From Anopheles merus (Eukaryota; Arthropoda; Insecta; Diptera; Culicidae), in assembly GCF_017562075.2 (NCBI RefSeq), contig NC_054083.1, positions 34,680,755 to 34,744,754 of the forward strand: DNA of 64,000 nt, in the 5' to 3' direction. Below are positions 1-13,500 of the stretch, one piece after another; position 1 is the stretch's first letter, and each line of letters begins with the position of its first letter. The position numbers were made by a program, and so were the translations under genes. Below the pieces are notes generated by a model. It worked only from the letters and a program-made list of their open reading frames with translations, was not told the origin of the DNA and searched no databases.

Positions 1-600
1 CGGCAGATGTTGCTTTTCCCCCGCGATGAGATACGCACGACAGCAGTAGGATAACGCCGGGACTATGGGCAAGGACACCGACCCAGAGTCGTATTTTTCG
101 TGTACAGGCGGGCGGACGGGTTTTATTTTGGAAAAGGTCGCCTGACAGCCGTTGTGTAGTGGATTGGGTACTGTTTTTTCTTCTTCGCTTGTTCCTTCTT
201 TGCTCGGGCTGCGTGCAGGACTATTTAAGGACACACAACAACACATTCTGATGGGTTGGGCGCTTTGATGTGAGCGGCTCGTTACGACGCATAGTGGTGG
301 TGTGGCTAAAGCAGCTGGAGTTGGAACTGTGCAGGCCATTTGAGAAATGGGAGTTTTTATTTGAAATGGTTGCGCGCTTTGCCTCAGGCAGGGTCTGTGG
401 GTAATGTTTCTACTAACTCGTAGCAATGTGCAATAATTTGTGTAATAGCGAACGTTTTATTAAACTGCAAATCACTAGCATAAATCAAGTTCTTGAAAGA
501 GCTTTCAGTAATACTGCTGATTCTTCTTGTGGGACCCTTTGACGTTACCTATAAAACATGATATCAATTACAATTAGCTTCTATTCTTTTGTACGTCTTG
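1..600. other. No gene seen (start of long non-coding region)
   Basis: No open reading frame with protein-like composition or a recognisable domain is visible on either strand. The segment ends at the first candidate ratchet site. If the long-intron reading is right, this is intronic sequence of the kinase gene transcribed on the plus strand, and its first exon lies to the left of the window. Confidence 0.5.
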
Positions 601-638
601 TCTAATATGTTTTTTCGTTACTTTCTTTTTAGGTAAGT
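601..638 (+). promoter_or_regulatory. Candidate recursive-splicing ratchet site 1
   Basis: A CTAAT branch-point-like motif at 602-606 is followed by a T-rich pyrimidine tract (610-630), an AG at 631-632 and, with no bases between, a perfect consensus 5' splice site GTAAGT at 633-638. In insects such fused 3'ss/5'ss sites let a long intron be removed in steps through a zero-length exon. The order and spacing are seen in the sequence. The function is inferred from the known architecture of dipteran ratchet points and from two similar sites further along the same strand. Confidence 0.6.
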
Positions 639-3600
639 GAAGAGAAGCGTTTGCTTTAAGCTGCCGGAAGCCAAATAATGAGCACTTCTTCGCGCGATAG
701 CTCACATTCCCCAAGAAATTTATTCAACGATATGAGAGAAACCGCACCACAGCAGAATACGATTTGGTCATCCTCTACCGCAGCTGTGCAGAGCCGGGGG
801 CTGCTCAAGCATGATGTATTTATGTAGCATAGTTTGGCGCAAAGCTATCACCACCACCACCGACGCCGAAAACAATAGAGAGAGACACCCCTGGACACCC
901 CGAAAACTGGCGATGACTCGCGAAAAAGGGATGGGTCGTCCTCAAAAAATGCCCCCACCACCAATAGTGCGCCCCGAGCCACAGGAAATCAATAGCGGAG
1001 ATCCCCTTTCGTCTACCGCGGAATGGCCCTTGCCCGCCGGTCAGTTATTTGCATTATGATGTGTACCGAACCGCGCAAACCAAAAAGCGAAACAAAACGA
1101 GCAACAAAAAAAACCGGTCAACCGGATCATATGGTGTGTGGAATTTTTCGGTCGGGTGTGCCGGCTGCCTGTGTATGCACGTGTGCGTAAATGCGTAAGA
1201 GTAATAAGCCGCCCTCACCAAAAAACCGCGAAACCGGGCGACGAACCTCTCCGCGCGCTGTTTCGCGGTGTGACCACACAAACCAATTACGGCGTTGCGA
1301 AATGGGTTCCTTTTTTTTTAGTGCCCTGTTTGTGAGCAACACGAGGATGGGTGAAATGTGTTTTAAACATTTATTGTAAACTTTTGTGGCTGGCTGGGCT
1401 GTTGTGATGTGTATTGGGCGAGTTTAGCGCTTTTTCGTGCCACGAATGATTTCGCGAACTTTGGCGTCGCCGAACGTCGTCGTCGTTGCCTGTCTTGCGT
1501 GACGACGGTCGGTTTACTTTCTCCTGTACTGCTGTAATGTACGGTGTCATGAGGTTTAGGAGGAGAGCGTTCGCAGGGTGACATAATAACGATTAACTTG
1601 GGAATAGGACTTCTTCTTTGCCGCGCTCGCCACGCCAGAAGGTGTCGATGAGCAAGAGTTGCTTAATGTTTAATGCATATTTTAATAGCTTATGGTTACG
1701 TGGATGAAGCATGTGCTATGGATAAGAATGATAATCAAACGTTAGAGAATGGTGCCACGTTTCATGCTGTTGTGTTAGGGATTGCGCACATATGTATTGT
1801 ATCGATGAATCATAGGAGCGTAAGAGAGACAACAAGTTGTAGATTAGATGTATGTTAATGGAACCATAGCCCATTAATAGAAGGATAGCCCAAAGTGTGT
1901 TAAAGCGGTCCAATCAAATGTTCTTCAGTTAGACACCACCAACCCCGTGGGTCTTTTAGGCCAACCTCTCACTCTCTCTCTGTGCTCTGTTATTATTCAC
2001 GTCATATAGATAATGATGCTATGTTTGCTGGCGATATCCGCTGTCGTGTGACAATGGTGTACTAAAATTTAAATGAGCTCACGCCAGAACAACACAAAGG
2101 CCAAACCGAACGGTCTGATGTAATCTAATTCTGGGTAAGAGCGCTGTTTGCGTTGTTCTATGCTTTTTTCCGCATCGGTACGCGACTATCAATCAATCAA
2201 TCATATATAATCATCGCGATATGCATCGATAAGCCTCTTTCTCCCGCAGTTTATGATATGAACACACACACTCAGCCAGTCCGGGCGTGTGGAACGAAGT
2301 GATTTTTTATTCATTACTGTGAGCACACTATCGGTGGAGCTAGCTAGGGGAAGAGAAAGAATCCACACGATGTATCGATTACTAAACGCTCTTTTTTTGT
2401 TTAATTTCATTTCTACGTGCGCTATTCAAATTGAAATGTTTTATAGAAGAAAGAGAGACGTTTCAAAAACCACCGGTTAGAGCCGCCCGGCCTGTCGATG
2501 GTGGTGGTTTTGTATCGGGTTAGATGAAATCAAACAGTTCTCTGTGTGTGAGGTGCCTCTTTCTCGTCTGTTTGTGTTCACTTCTGTGTTCCGAAGTGTG
2601 CTGGTTGGAAAATATTGATAGTTTGTCTGCGCTATTTTGTTTGCTTTGGCAACAAAACTATCTCTCCATGCTCTCTCGCCCCCCCCCCTGTATACGGAAA
2701 GCAAAAGCGTTCTTGACGCGCCGTACCGATTCTTTGCCTCGGTTATCGTCTGTTGGGTTTTATTTTCCTATTGTCCCACGAATCATCCCACGGCAGTGCT
2801 GGGGAAGAAGTAAGGTATGTGGGACGACGGAACGATATCGAAAAATCACTTCTTTCAGTGCGCATGCGTATCAGTTGCTTCCCGTTCGTTTGTGTTTTTA
2901 TTTGGTTGTGGTGTGTCTTGCGTGTGCTCAAAACAACCACCGTTTTTTTCCCGTTCTTCGGGCCCGGAAAACTGTATCCGTTTCGGAAGGAGTTCACCGT
3001 TTTTACGAACTTCACGCTCACCGTGTTTTGATGCAATATCCTTTCCTATGTAAAAATGCGGTGTGCCTTTCGTTTGCTTTTTCAGTTTTTTTTGTGCCGT
3101 CAATTATGAAGCCAAGAAAATCATGCCGACGATACGCTTAACTGATATTTGAAGGATGTTAATTTGCTGTTGGGTAGTTTTTTTGTTCCCTCTTCTGTAA
3201 GGGAAGCCTAGCAGTATTGAACGGGTTTAGCGGTTTCGATACACTTCATTGGGAACGTTTTTTTTTTGTTCGTTCAATGTGTACGAGGAGTTCGACGTCC
3301 TTTTCGATAGGGATGCCTTGCGGTTGTGTGGTTTTACTTTATGAAATCGTTTGCAAATCCCTTTTCTCAAGTGCTAACGAGAACAACCCTCCCCCCCCCC
3401 CCCACCCAAACACAAATGTGCGTGTCTGTATTTGTGCAAGCCATTCTCTCCCTTATTTTTGTAGGGAAAGGATTAGCAAAAATGATTTTTAATGTACAGT
3501 GCTGTGCGGTGCTTCAAACACCGTCGCCATCAAAAAGGGGAGGGATAAGGGGGGGTTAAAGTTGAACACAGTGCCACTACCGCCTGTGCCCTGTTTCATT

Positions 3601-6600
3601 TTGCAAATAATACTTATGCTTCGCTTGCAACAGCGACCGGTCGTGTACTCCCCGGTAATGGATTAAATCGTAAATTATGAGACACGTAGCTTTAGGTTTC
3701 GAGATTTTAAATCAGTGGTGCGCGCCGATCGCTCCGTTCTCTTGGATCGATGCCCATTTATTTGTTGTTCGGGAAGACTCCACCGGGCCAGAATTTTCCA
3801 ACCATGCCACACACTAACTGGCTTTTGTTGTTTGGGTCGGGATGTGGCGAGATCTACCAGCACAATAGTCGGGGATGAAGCAGCCAGGGGTGAACAATCT
3901 GCCAATTATGTCGCAGGAGTAACGATTTGGTAAATAATGGAAGCAATTTTCACTTAATGTACTCAATAACATATGAAAAGAAGGAAAGTTCGTCAACAAA
4001 TATTTGAATTATTGAATATCTGAATTATTTGACGGAAAACCAATAACTGTGGCGCACATTATTATCCTATTGGAATCTTAATTTAATCAATCATTAATAA
4101 TCATTATTATCCTATTGGGCAAAAATTAATTTTCTTAAATTATTCAGTAACCATTTTTCCAGTTGGCGCGAATAATATTGTTTCAAAGAAGAAAAATCAC
4201 CATTTAATTCTCACTCAACTGCGATTGCGTCCCACTGGTGAAAGAATACTACGTATCCCATTCGTGATGGTGGTATCTGGGTTTGAATCTGGTCCTGGAT
4301 GTACGTACTTACTTACTTACAAAAGGGACACTTTTCCACCCTTTGCCAGTGAAATTCGCTTATTGAATGAAACTTCATTTTTATCAGCACTCGATAAATA
4401 CACCAACGCTTTCATCCCGTGAGTGCCGGAGCAGTATCTTTCCAGCTCATTTGGTTCAGATTGAGGACAGTTTGTAAAATGAAAATTTATGATCCAGAGT
4501 ATTAATCCTTCCTTGTGATTGTGCTAGCTAGGCGGAGCCGTGCTGTTCTAGACGACGAACCTTTCATGGATTGAGTTGGTGGAGGACGGTCGGGTTCGGG
4601 GGCCACAGTCAACCACGCTGATGCAAAAGTTTGTCGTTAGGCAATCACATAGCTGTGGGCAACGACGGCACAGTTTATTGCAAACCGGGGTCCACTCCCT
4701 GGGTAGGGAAAGGATGCGGAGGAGTGGAGTGGACCACCCTCATTTGCCATAACAACAGACGCCGGCAAACACATCGTCCCGTTGATCGGCAGTTCTCCTG
4801 TGTGTATGTGTGTGTTTGTGAGCGTGGACATGTGTCTGCGATACGGGGGGTTTTGTTGTCTTCACCTCCGGCGCGGTAGACTAGACACTGCTACGGAACG
4901 GTGTGGAGTGCATGCTTTCAGTCCCCAGGCACAGCTCCACCAGCAATCCATCATTTTTCTTTCAACGACCCAAATTAACCTTCCTCTCTCGGCCGTCTGT
5001 CTGCCCGGGGAATGGCCGGGACATCTCTTCACATTTCACACAACGGTTTGAAATTTTTGAATGAACACTGGGGGTAAAAAAAGCATCAAGCTGGGTCTCG
5101 GGCCCATCCCCTCTCAAACGATTTAGGGACTGGTGTGAAGGCTTTTTGCCAAACTTTCTCTCGTGTCAGTTTTTTGTGTTGTTGTTGCGTTGGACTCGTC
5201 AAACCGTGGTGTTGCACAGGTTTAGAGAGCAATGCCGTCAACCACAGCAAGAACAGATATGGATGAGAGCGGGAGTGAGAAACAGTGGAGATGGACAGGA
5301 AATGACAAAAGTTGGTCAACTGCGCGCTGGTGCAGTTGTTGAATTCCCTTGCCACTTGCCGGAGTTCCGCACACTTTATCGCCCATGTCAGGAACACGAG
5401 CGAGCTGTTGCGGTTCTCCAGTGTGTGCCATACTGTTGTGTGGCACATACTACACTCCTCAAGTGGGTCCATTTTATCTTATCAGTCCGAGGTGCAATCA
5501 ACATCAAACACGATGGTGATCGCTGATCGTTGGAGTTATCGTCCAATTTCGCCTCCATTTGCGTGAAGTGAGTGTGTGTCCTCTATTCTTGTGTGGAGTT
5601 GAAGTCTTCAAGGCTCTGTTTAGGGACTGAATTGGGGGTCAGCAGCGAGATCAAAAACCTGTCTGTTGAGATGACTTTTAAGAGCCTGTGTTTTAGAATT
5701 TGTTTTGCAGTAGCTGCATTGAACTGCGGAGTAATCGAATGGTCCCAAACAAAACTACTACACCATTATCTTCGTTGACTTCCACGCATTCACGGTCGCG
5801 CAACGAGGCACACCATGTGCTGCTCGTACTATCCGGCCGTCCGGTCGGTTACTCAGATGGATGGCGATTGCTGTTTTTACGTCGCTTCCGTGTGTAACGC
5901 ACAATCTTTGTTTTTCTCGTAATGGCCGTGTGTTCGCCGGTACTCTCTGGCGGGGCCCGGCCATCGTTGTTGATGCATCGGCGCTACTGAAAACATGACC
6001 GTTGATTGACAGTTTAACAACAGCATCGCATCAAACCACAATCAGCAGAGTGGCGGCAACATCGGCACTAGCAGCAACAGCAGCAGCAGCAGCAGCCTCG
6101 GGATAGCAATAAATAACATTTTACTGCATGATGTCCAGTCACCCCACACTCCCATTCCCCCGTGGATTCGGCGCGTGCGTTGCGTTTGTGCGAGAAGAGG
6201 GAGGGCACTACTGTTCGGCATAATGAGATGACTTACTCATAAATCACTTGCTTTTTAGCGGTGTTATTTATTGGAAAAAAACAGTGACGGGTGAAAGGTG
6301 GCTTGTGTTTCGCTAATGATTGCTCCAGACCGTGAAAATATGTAGTATCGATTTTTGGAATGGAATATGTTATTTGTTTTTCGCCGTCGTTTAAGATCTG
6401 TGACATTATGAAATCCATGTCCAGTTGGACTTGCAGTATTGGAGCCAACAACAAAATCAACCAAAACAACTGCGTATGAAAACAGTCTTCACCTCTCACT
6501 TCGTTCAAGACCGCGAAGTATGATTTCCACTGTGTGGTGTGCTTTGTGCATTACCATAATTTTGCAGCGAACTTTCCACCCCGAAAGCAGTATTGTCAAC

Positions 6601-7099
6601 CGTCTCTCCCCCTCCCCCCCCCCCTCTCCACCCCTGATGTCTCGTGCGACCGTTGGAGAAAAGCGAGAGTTTGCACTTTCTTTCGTTTGTATTTTAAGCA
6701 GCAACTCTGACGCGGGTGACTCCTTGTTTTGTGCGGAAGATGTATGGGCGTTAAGGGGAGTGAATTTGGAGCTGTACTATTTTTGGGCAATGGAGTGCCC
6801 TCACCGTGTGGGTCAAAAGAAGACAGTGATGTTTTTGGCGAGGTTAAAAAATGCGCGGGGCTATCCCAAAGCTTCCAAATGCGGTCGTCAAGTTGACATA
6901 GAGAACACACGTGTAGTGCTTTTGTTTTGTTTGTTACAAAAAGTGAAAGCATTAAGTGAGAAGTAGTTGGGAGGAGGAGTGGTTGAAATTTGTTACGATT
7001 TCTTTAAATCTAGATTCACTAATTAATTTGAATCGTTTACATGGTTTTAAAGGACGTCATTTCCAGGCACCCCTTAAATCCGAAACCTCTGGAGTGGTC
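639..7099. other. Non-coding stretch, no supportable gene
   Basis: Many short open frames exist, but none has a domain, a splice-consistent structure or biased codon use. Visible landmarks are homopolymer C runs near 3390-3403 and 6611-6621, a (CAG)n-like tract at 6070-6097, and a 17-base direct repeat (CATTATTATCCTATTGG) near 4058 and again near 4102. I read the stretch as intronic or intergenic. Confidence 0.6.
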
Positions 7100-7316
7100 A
7101 TGGAACTGGTGTCGAAGCCTCTGAATTGTATTGTCTGCCTTTGTACTGATCCTGGAAATGATTTTGGTAGCAATGCTGAACCTATGTCCGACTTGCCAGT
7201 CGTGCTATGTCAGTCTTGGAACTATTCCTGACTGGTCCTGGAACATATCCAGATCCTATATCGGTTCTAGAACTGATCCTAAATCCATAATATTGCTGGA
7301 ATTGATCCTAAATGTT
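7100..7316. repeat. Degenerate tandem repeat, 'GAACTGATCCTG' type
   Basis: About a dozen imperfect copies of a unit close to GGAACTGATCCTGGA occur across about 215 bp, for example near 7102, 7146, 7217, 7230 and 7268-7307. The units are strongly diverged, so this looks like an old minisatellite. No coding function is evident. Confidence 0.55.
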
Positions 7317-8536
7317 CGGGCCCTGATTGTGTTATTGCACCAATATCATACATCGCGTTAATGTCTGACTTGCAGCAATCTTGAACAACACTGAAAAATG
7401 CTGTATTTGTTATGTTTGCGATTTTCACTGTAAAAACAAACAATCTATTATCCTTCTGGATGTTGGTACATCACAAATCCTTCCCAACTGTGTACGACAG
7501 CTTTAAGAGCACTTATAACCGGAGCTTCGCTTAAAACGTCTTCACACCTTGAATCCTATCACCGACAAGCTACGAAGGTTAAAATTGCTACGCCCCCAAC
7601 AGCTTCTTGATGTAGGACACATACTTCAAAAAATGACAAAGATAATCCTTTACTACCAGGATAATTATCGTATAGGGTCGTTCTTGGGTTAATCTACTTC
7701 ATCGTCAGCCATCCTTTGTGGCATTCATGAAGCGATATGCTCCACATTTAATCCTCTCATGTGTGCCGGATTTCGCCCCACCACGTTCTCTTTCTTCACC
7801 AACTCCACGCTCCACAAAGCGGAGCGGAGGAAGTCATACAGGATACGCCGTTTTCAACGCGCGCGCTAGTGCGCCTGCAAGCTAGAAGACAAGGCCTCGG
7901 AACAATTATCCGAACATCCTTGGATTAATGCGCCGCGCACCCTATCTTCAATGTTCTTCTCGTTGGGTCGAGAAATTGCTTTACATCAGGCGTCGTCCAA
8001 AGCGCTTTCTGATGCCACCACGTCCCGGTGGAAATGGTGATGTGACGCGAGCGCGTGTGGTCGCGAGCTTGCGAATAATTTGCCAAGTGGTTGCGGCGTC
8101 GATGCGGAGAGGATGGTTGTGAAGGATAAACATCCTTTTTGCGCACGCTGCTTTCGCCGTGAAGATTCTGTGTGTGTGTGCGCGTGAGAGCCAGTGGTTG
8201 AAGACAAAAGGGTGCAAATGATGAACGACCTGTTGGCTGGAACGTGCACGCGCTGGCATGGTTGTGGCTTGTTGCAACGTGCCGTTTGCTGCTGCACCTA
8301 AATCACGCTCGGCGCGCGAATGTGGCGTTAATGCACTTCGCAACACAATGAGCAAAATGCATTTCTTGGTCTCATATTTAGGTGGTGAGCAAATTTTGGC
8401 ATCATCGGCAATTGATTTTGGAAGTCTTGAGCGTAGCAAGGCAGTGGTGGACAAGTTATTTGGGAGAGGCAAACTAATTGAATCTTCGAAATTTAAACTA
8501 ATTTTAGTATTCAGGTTTTGAAAATGGCTGATTGAA
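7317..8536. other. Non-coding stretch, nothing recognised
   Basis: No gene, RNA or repeat element could be supported. The overlapping open frames on both strands near 7925-8472 have no recognisable protein signature. Confidence 0.5.
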
Positions 8537-8675
8537 CACTACTCGAAAACAATCGAAAATCCTCAAAAACTACTCGAAACTGCTCGAAATCTTTTAACCC
8601 CATTCGAGACTACTTAGATACTACTCAAAACCACTTAAAATCTATTCGAAAACTACTCGAAACTTCTCGAATACA
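8537..8675. repeat. Degenerate tandem repeat of CTACTCGAAAA units
   Basis: The unit CTACTCGAAA recurs in imperfect form with a period of roughly 11-20 bases (ACTACTCGAAAAC near 8538, CTACTCGAAAC near 8569, CTGCTCGAAAT near 8580, CTACTCGAAAC near 8652, CTTCTCGAATA near 8662). This is a short diverged minisatellite. Confidence 0.65.
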
Positions 8676-10054
8676 ATATAATACACTATTTCACATACGC
8701 TCACAAGAATCTAGGATCCGCGACAAATTCTACTATTGCAATAACTCTTTCACAGTGCATTTTTACGACATATTCCTAACAAAATCCGTTCAACAGTTGC
8801 ACAACACTGCCAGATATGCCTGACAGCGTCAGTGCCCATTTGCTCCAACCACAGTAATTGTGGCGTTGCAGTAGCAGTAATTTGATGGTCGGCGAACAAA
8901 CCTCGGTCGCCGCCCCGTGCCTCTCGCTAACCCGGCACCATAAACGGACGCTTTACAGCGATACATTCTGATTGGATGTGCAAATATATTCATAGACACT
9001 GGACACTGCTGCTGCTGCTGCAGCTGCTGGCAGGCTCTAGGATATGACAGGCATTTATTGTCCTCCGTGCCTAGGACCGGCGAGAGATGCCTCTTTCTGA
9101 CACCTAATAGTCACTGTTGTCGGCTCACCATCGTCACTGGGTTTGCGTGTCGAAAACGGTCAGCTTCTGGCTCAAACACCGCTCACCAAGGAATGGCCCG
9201 GGTTGTGTTGTCTGGTCGCGCGTTGGTGCATTGCAACCGCCTCCAATCACAAATGCATCGAAACGGCACGTTGTGTGTACATCTTTGCACTTCCAACCCG
9301 CCGACGGATCACCTTTCCACCTTCCGTGGACGTCACGCCTTACATCATGGCAGGATATCTACAAAGGGATACAAAGGGAAGGATATTTGCCTATTCATAG
9401 GAATGTTATTACATTGACTATCGAATCGTCGGTGGGGGAGAGGGTTTTTGGACGCTTGGAATAAATTTGTACCCATGGGTCGGTCGCTAGCGGAGTGAAG
9501 ACTTTAAGTTATAAATTTAGCAGCAATAAAGCTGCTGGAAGCCAAACATTTATGGTTCACTTTTTGCTGCCGATCGTGTAACGCGTAAAGGGATGCGATT
9601 TTCTCCGCTGCCCGGGTCGCTTCGACAGGCATAGACAGCAGCAGGCGTCCTCTACACGTGCGCAATGAAGCGTCATCAAAATAATTTTCCTTTCTCGTAC
9701 GAAATGTTTTGCTCTCTTCTGCCCCCGCCGGAAAAGTGAATGTACGCAAATGATGCATTATTTGTGGCACGTGTGATCGGTTCCTTTCGACGTGATCATC
9801 TTCTCCAGCCGTTCGGATTGTTCCAATTTTTGAACGTCACATAATCGTGGGGGTGTTGAAATTGCACAGCACAGCACAATAATTGCAATTGAAAATATCT
9901 CCTGTAGAGAAGAACATACGAATTGATCGATTTCGTTGTAACATCACTTACCAACTATTTTTACGTGGGTGTCTGTCTGTAAGTTCTTAAATGTGGGTAA
10001 ACCGTGCGTGTGATGCAAAGGTTTATTGTGGTGCTGTAGCGTGTCAATCGCTTA
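8676..10054. other. Non-coding stretch, nothing recognised
   Basis: A (CTG)n-rich tract is present at 9008-9029. The open frames at 9058-9464 overlap in three frames, have no recognisable domain and look like chance. Confidence 0.5.
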
Positions 10055-10508
10055 TACAGGGTTTTCAATGATATTATTGACGTATTCAGCGAGTTGTAGA
10101 TTCGTTCAGGCATATAATTGACTCTTTCAGCGAGATGTAGAATTGTTCGGAAGTAGGCGTTGACATGTTCGGTTAGTGTAGAGCTGTCACTTTCCCCTTG
10201 GACTGCAGCTTGGATCATTCTCATCAGAAGGTAAACAAACGGTTTTCGTAAAAATATGTTTGTTTTAACTAATTCATGTATTAAACAGCTTGGGGAATGA
10301 TTATTAGATACTTTTAGGACTTTTGAGAATGAAAAATTGAACCCTGCGGCACAGTGTGTAAACAAAACAAATGACAGGACTACAGAATCGCTGAACATGT
10401 CAACGCCTGCTTCCGAACAATTCAATATCTCACTGAAAGTGTCAATTATATGCCCGAACGAATCAACAACTCGCTGAACACGTCAATAATATCATTGAAA
10501 ACCCTGTA
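10055..10508. mobile_element. TA-flanked MITE with long terminal inverted repeats
   Basis: The element runs from CAGGGTTTTCAATG at 10057 to its reverse complement CATTGAAAACCCTG ending at 10506 (450 bp) and is bounded on both sides by TA, as expected of a TA target-site duplication. The left arm (about 10057-10171) and right arm (about 10391-10506) are inverted copies over roughly 115 bp with about ten mismatches. Each arm is itself built from 41-44-bp subrepeats starting TTGAC and containing TTCAGCGAG. The 220-bp centre is unique and has no transposase. The size, TA flank and lack of coding capacity fit a non-autonomous DNA transposon, possibly of Tc1/mariner type; the superfamily is an inference. 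Confidence 0.85.
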
Positions 10509-13500
10509 AGAAGTGGTTGTTGTGATAAACGCGATGCCGGATTAGTTTCTTTCGCTGCCATTCAATGGAAAATGGGGGTTTAAAACCTGTTAAAACCTGA
10601 GTGCTGTTAGCTGGTACACCCCGTTTTCGTGCATGGTTCTGGGCGATTTTCACGTTTTTTTGTGCATTTTTTTGCCATTCAACCAAAACGTAAGCCCCTA
10701 TTCGATACTTCGAACAGGCTAAAACTGAATGTGAGTGGTCGGGCTTTGAGTGTAGTGGCGAAAATAATCATTTCACTTTAGCAAGCAAATGTATTTTCCT
10801 CGCCAAAACTTTATGGGATGTGAGCCCAACCGACTGAACTGCATAAAGTGATAGCTTTTTTTTCAATTTCATTTTGTTACCGGAGCCGAAAGGAAGGATA
10901 ACTATGTGGGAAAATTGGAGTTCGAAAACTGAATGGCAAGTGGTCACTTAGCATGTGGAACTGTGGCTCAGTTTTTGATGGGGGCTATCGATTAAAGCCC
11001 AGCTACATTTTTCAATATGTTTGTAGCGTTTTTTTACGAGGACTAATCTGCCTTCTGATGTTCGTCTGGTACTTCTATTTCGCATCATCATCATTTAGAA
11101 TTGCATAACCCAATTGCTCATGTCCTCAGGTCCCCTAAGTTTGCAGTTGTAGCATGATTTTTTAGTAAGATCACGGGACTGAAATGTTGATGTTTTAAGA
11201 AGAAGTAAAGCCTCAGAGAAGAGTACCCAGTAAGTACAGGAAGTAGGTTTAGATGTGGCACTTGTCAACAGAAAAGGTGAACGATGTTCATTCTTTCACA
11301 TGAAAGGATGATTTCAATTCAGCATGAAGAGTTTTTGTGAAGTTTTGTACAAGTTACATTTCATTTTTCTTATCATTTGGGGATTAGTACAAAGTTGTAG
11401 ATTCTACATCCAAAAGTATGAGTCGCTTGGCGACACGATGCGTTAGAGAGCTGAATCACAAAAGAACTCTATTTTCTATAATCCTCAAAAAAGAGTGAGT
11501 TAAAGATTCAAATTGCTACTCTGTTTAAATTTACTGAAAAGAGTGACTAACAAATGAGGGTTTGGATTGAATCGTCAAGGAATAACACAGCATTGAGTCT
11601 TCAGAGCTTTCTGAATATATCTCAAAATGTGTAATCTAAAGATTCAAATCACTACAGCCACCCTTATATTCTGATTCATACTCCATACTTCATACATATT
11701 TCTGATAGACAACCTATTCTTTTGAAGCTTTGAAGTCGACGATCAACAAAAAATAGATCTTGGAAGCTTCCTTGATGCTTTCGAACGATCCTTTGCGCCT
11801 TTACCGTATGAACTCGTTTAGTTCCAATAATTAAAAGCTAAAGATGAAAGTTAAAGATAAGACTCATTGGCAAGAATCAGCCCTCCCTTGCAGCAACATA
11901 TTTATATTAAACAGTCCAGCAACATTTGTTAATGGACACACCTCCCTTCGGAGCCATTACTTACACAACATCACACCAAACTAACGAAGTTTATACCAGT
12001 TCGATCGGGCGCTCAACTACTGATTGGATTGTGGAGTAGAAAATAACGCTAAAAAAAGTGCACCCAATTACGCTAAGTAAAGTTGTTGTCTCCTCGGCTT
12101 CACGTTGCTCTGGCAGGCGTGGCAGCCGGCGCCCGCTCCGCTCATCCTCGCCCAAGCGCAGAAATTTAATTAATATGATTTGTGCATCATCATGTGCATT
12201 CTGCTCTCCAGAGGGGGACAGCAAGACCGAGTGAGAATGTCTCAGCCCGAGCCGAGTTGGCGTGTCCTTTCTGGTTAGTTAGTGGGACACACACACCACC
12301 CTACACACGCCCAGCCGCGTGGTGCTATTCCTTGGAGTCGTTTGTTGCTCCTTCTCTCTATTTCGTGTTCTTTTTTTCACTTTATTTTCATTTAAAAAAA
12401 CGGCAATTTCAAGAATGGGGGCAACAGAAAGAGTGAAAGTCACTCAACCATTTCATGCTCACGCCTAGCCAGAGAGAGGTGCAATAATGCGCGACACGAC
12501 GGCTTCTTGTCGCCATCAGGCGGAGGACATCGCCTACCACCGAACCGGCTCTGGGTAATTGGGTTGGGAACTCGCTGTCGCTCCCTCTCTCGCTCTGTGT
12601 CTCTGTGTCGCTGTGTCGTCCCCTCTTGACCTCTCAAAGGACTCGGTCGGTTCTGTTGGGGTGTGGTGATGCGATGTATACTAGCGTCAATAAAATAAAA
12701 CTCTTCACGCCGGTGCCATTTTCTTGCCTAGCGCGCGGGTCTCTGTTTCCACTGTTCCTGCACGGCTACTGTACAAGGGTAGTGCTAGAAGCAAAGAGGT
12801 GGAACAAAAATTCTTTCACGGCTTTCCGCTGGCAGCGCAACGGTGCAAAATGTATAGGGAGTCAGCGAGAGCCAGCGCAAAAGCTCCAGCCAGCGCGGTC
12901 TGAACATATCGGCGAAGCGAAAGCACAATTCCAAGATAATGGAATTATAATCAGCGAATCGTGTCCTCCCGGGCAATCGAGCCATCCCATCCTTACCGGC
13001 GTGTGTTGTGTGTGTGTGTTGCCCTGTTTCTAACTTAAGTGTCCCTCTATTACGGCGGTTCGGTGGCCACACACCACACGAGTGAGAGCAAAACGTGGAA
13101 AGAGCTTTTTTAAAGTTAAATGAAGGAAATCTTTTTTATGATTCTCCCTGCTCAGTGGTCGCTGTATCGTTCCTCTCGGTCTGGCCAGACGGCCGCCAAC
13201 AAAATTTGAACACCCCGAACCCAACACCGACAAATGGAGGGTGTCGATCGTTGTGTGCTGCGCGCTTTGGAACAAAAGTTCATTTTCCTGCTTCAAAACA
13301 GGCAGCACCAGCGCGCACGGTACAATGCCGGATTATTTTTTGGTGTGCAATGTGCAGGAACTTCTGGTAGTAGTGAAGTGGACCGTAGGGAAGTTCATCA
13401 TGGACATTCCCCCCTCTCCATGGGCGGAAGAAAAATTGGAATTTGTAAAAGCTAACTCCCCCCAGAGCAGTCTTTCGTGTAGTCGCAGCAGCAGTGGAGC

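Noticed and set aside
2524..3141. 205-codon open frame on the plus strand
   Set aside because: Longest frame in the first 45 kb, but its composition follows the T/G-rich DNA, it has no domain, it is overlapped by frames of similar length on both strands, and it has no splice or start context. Likely chance.
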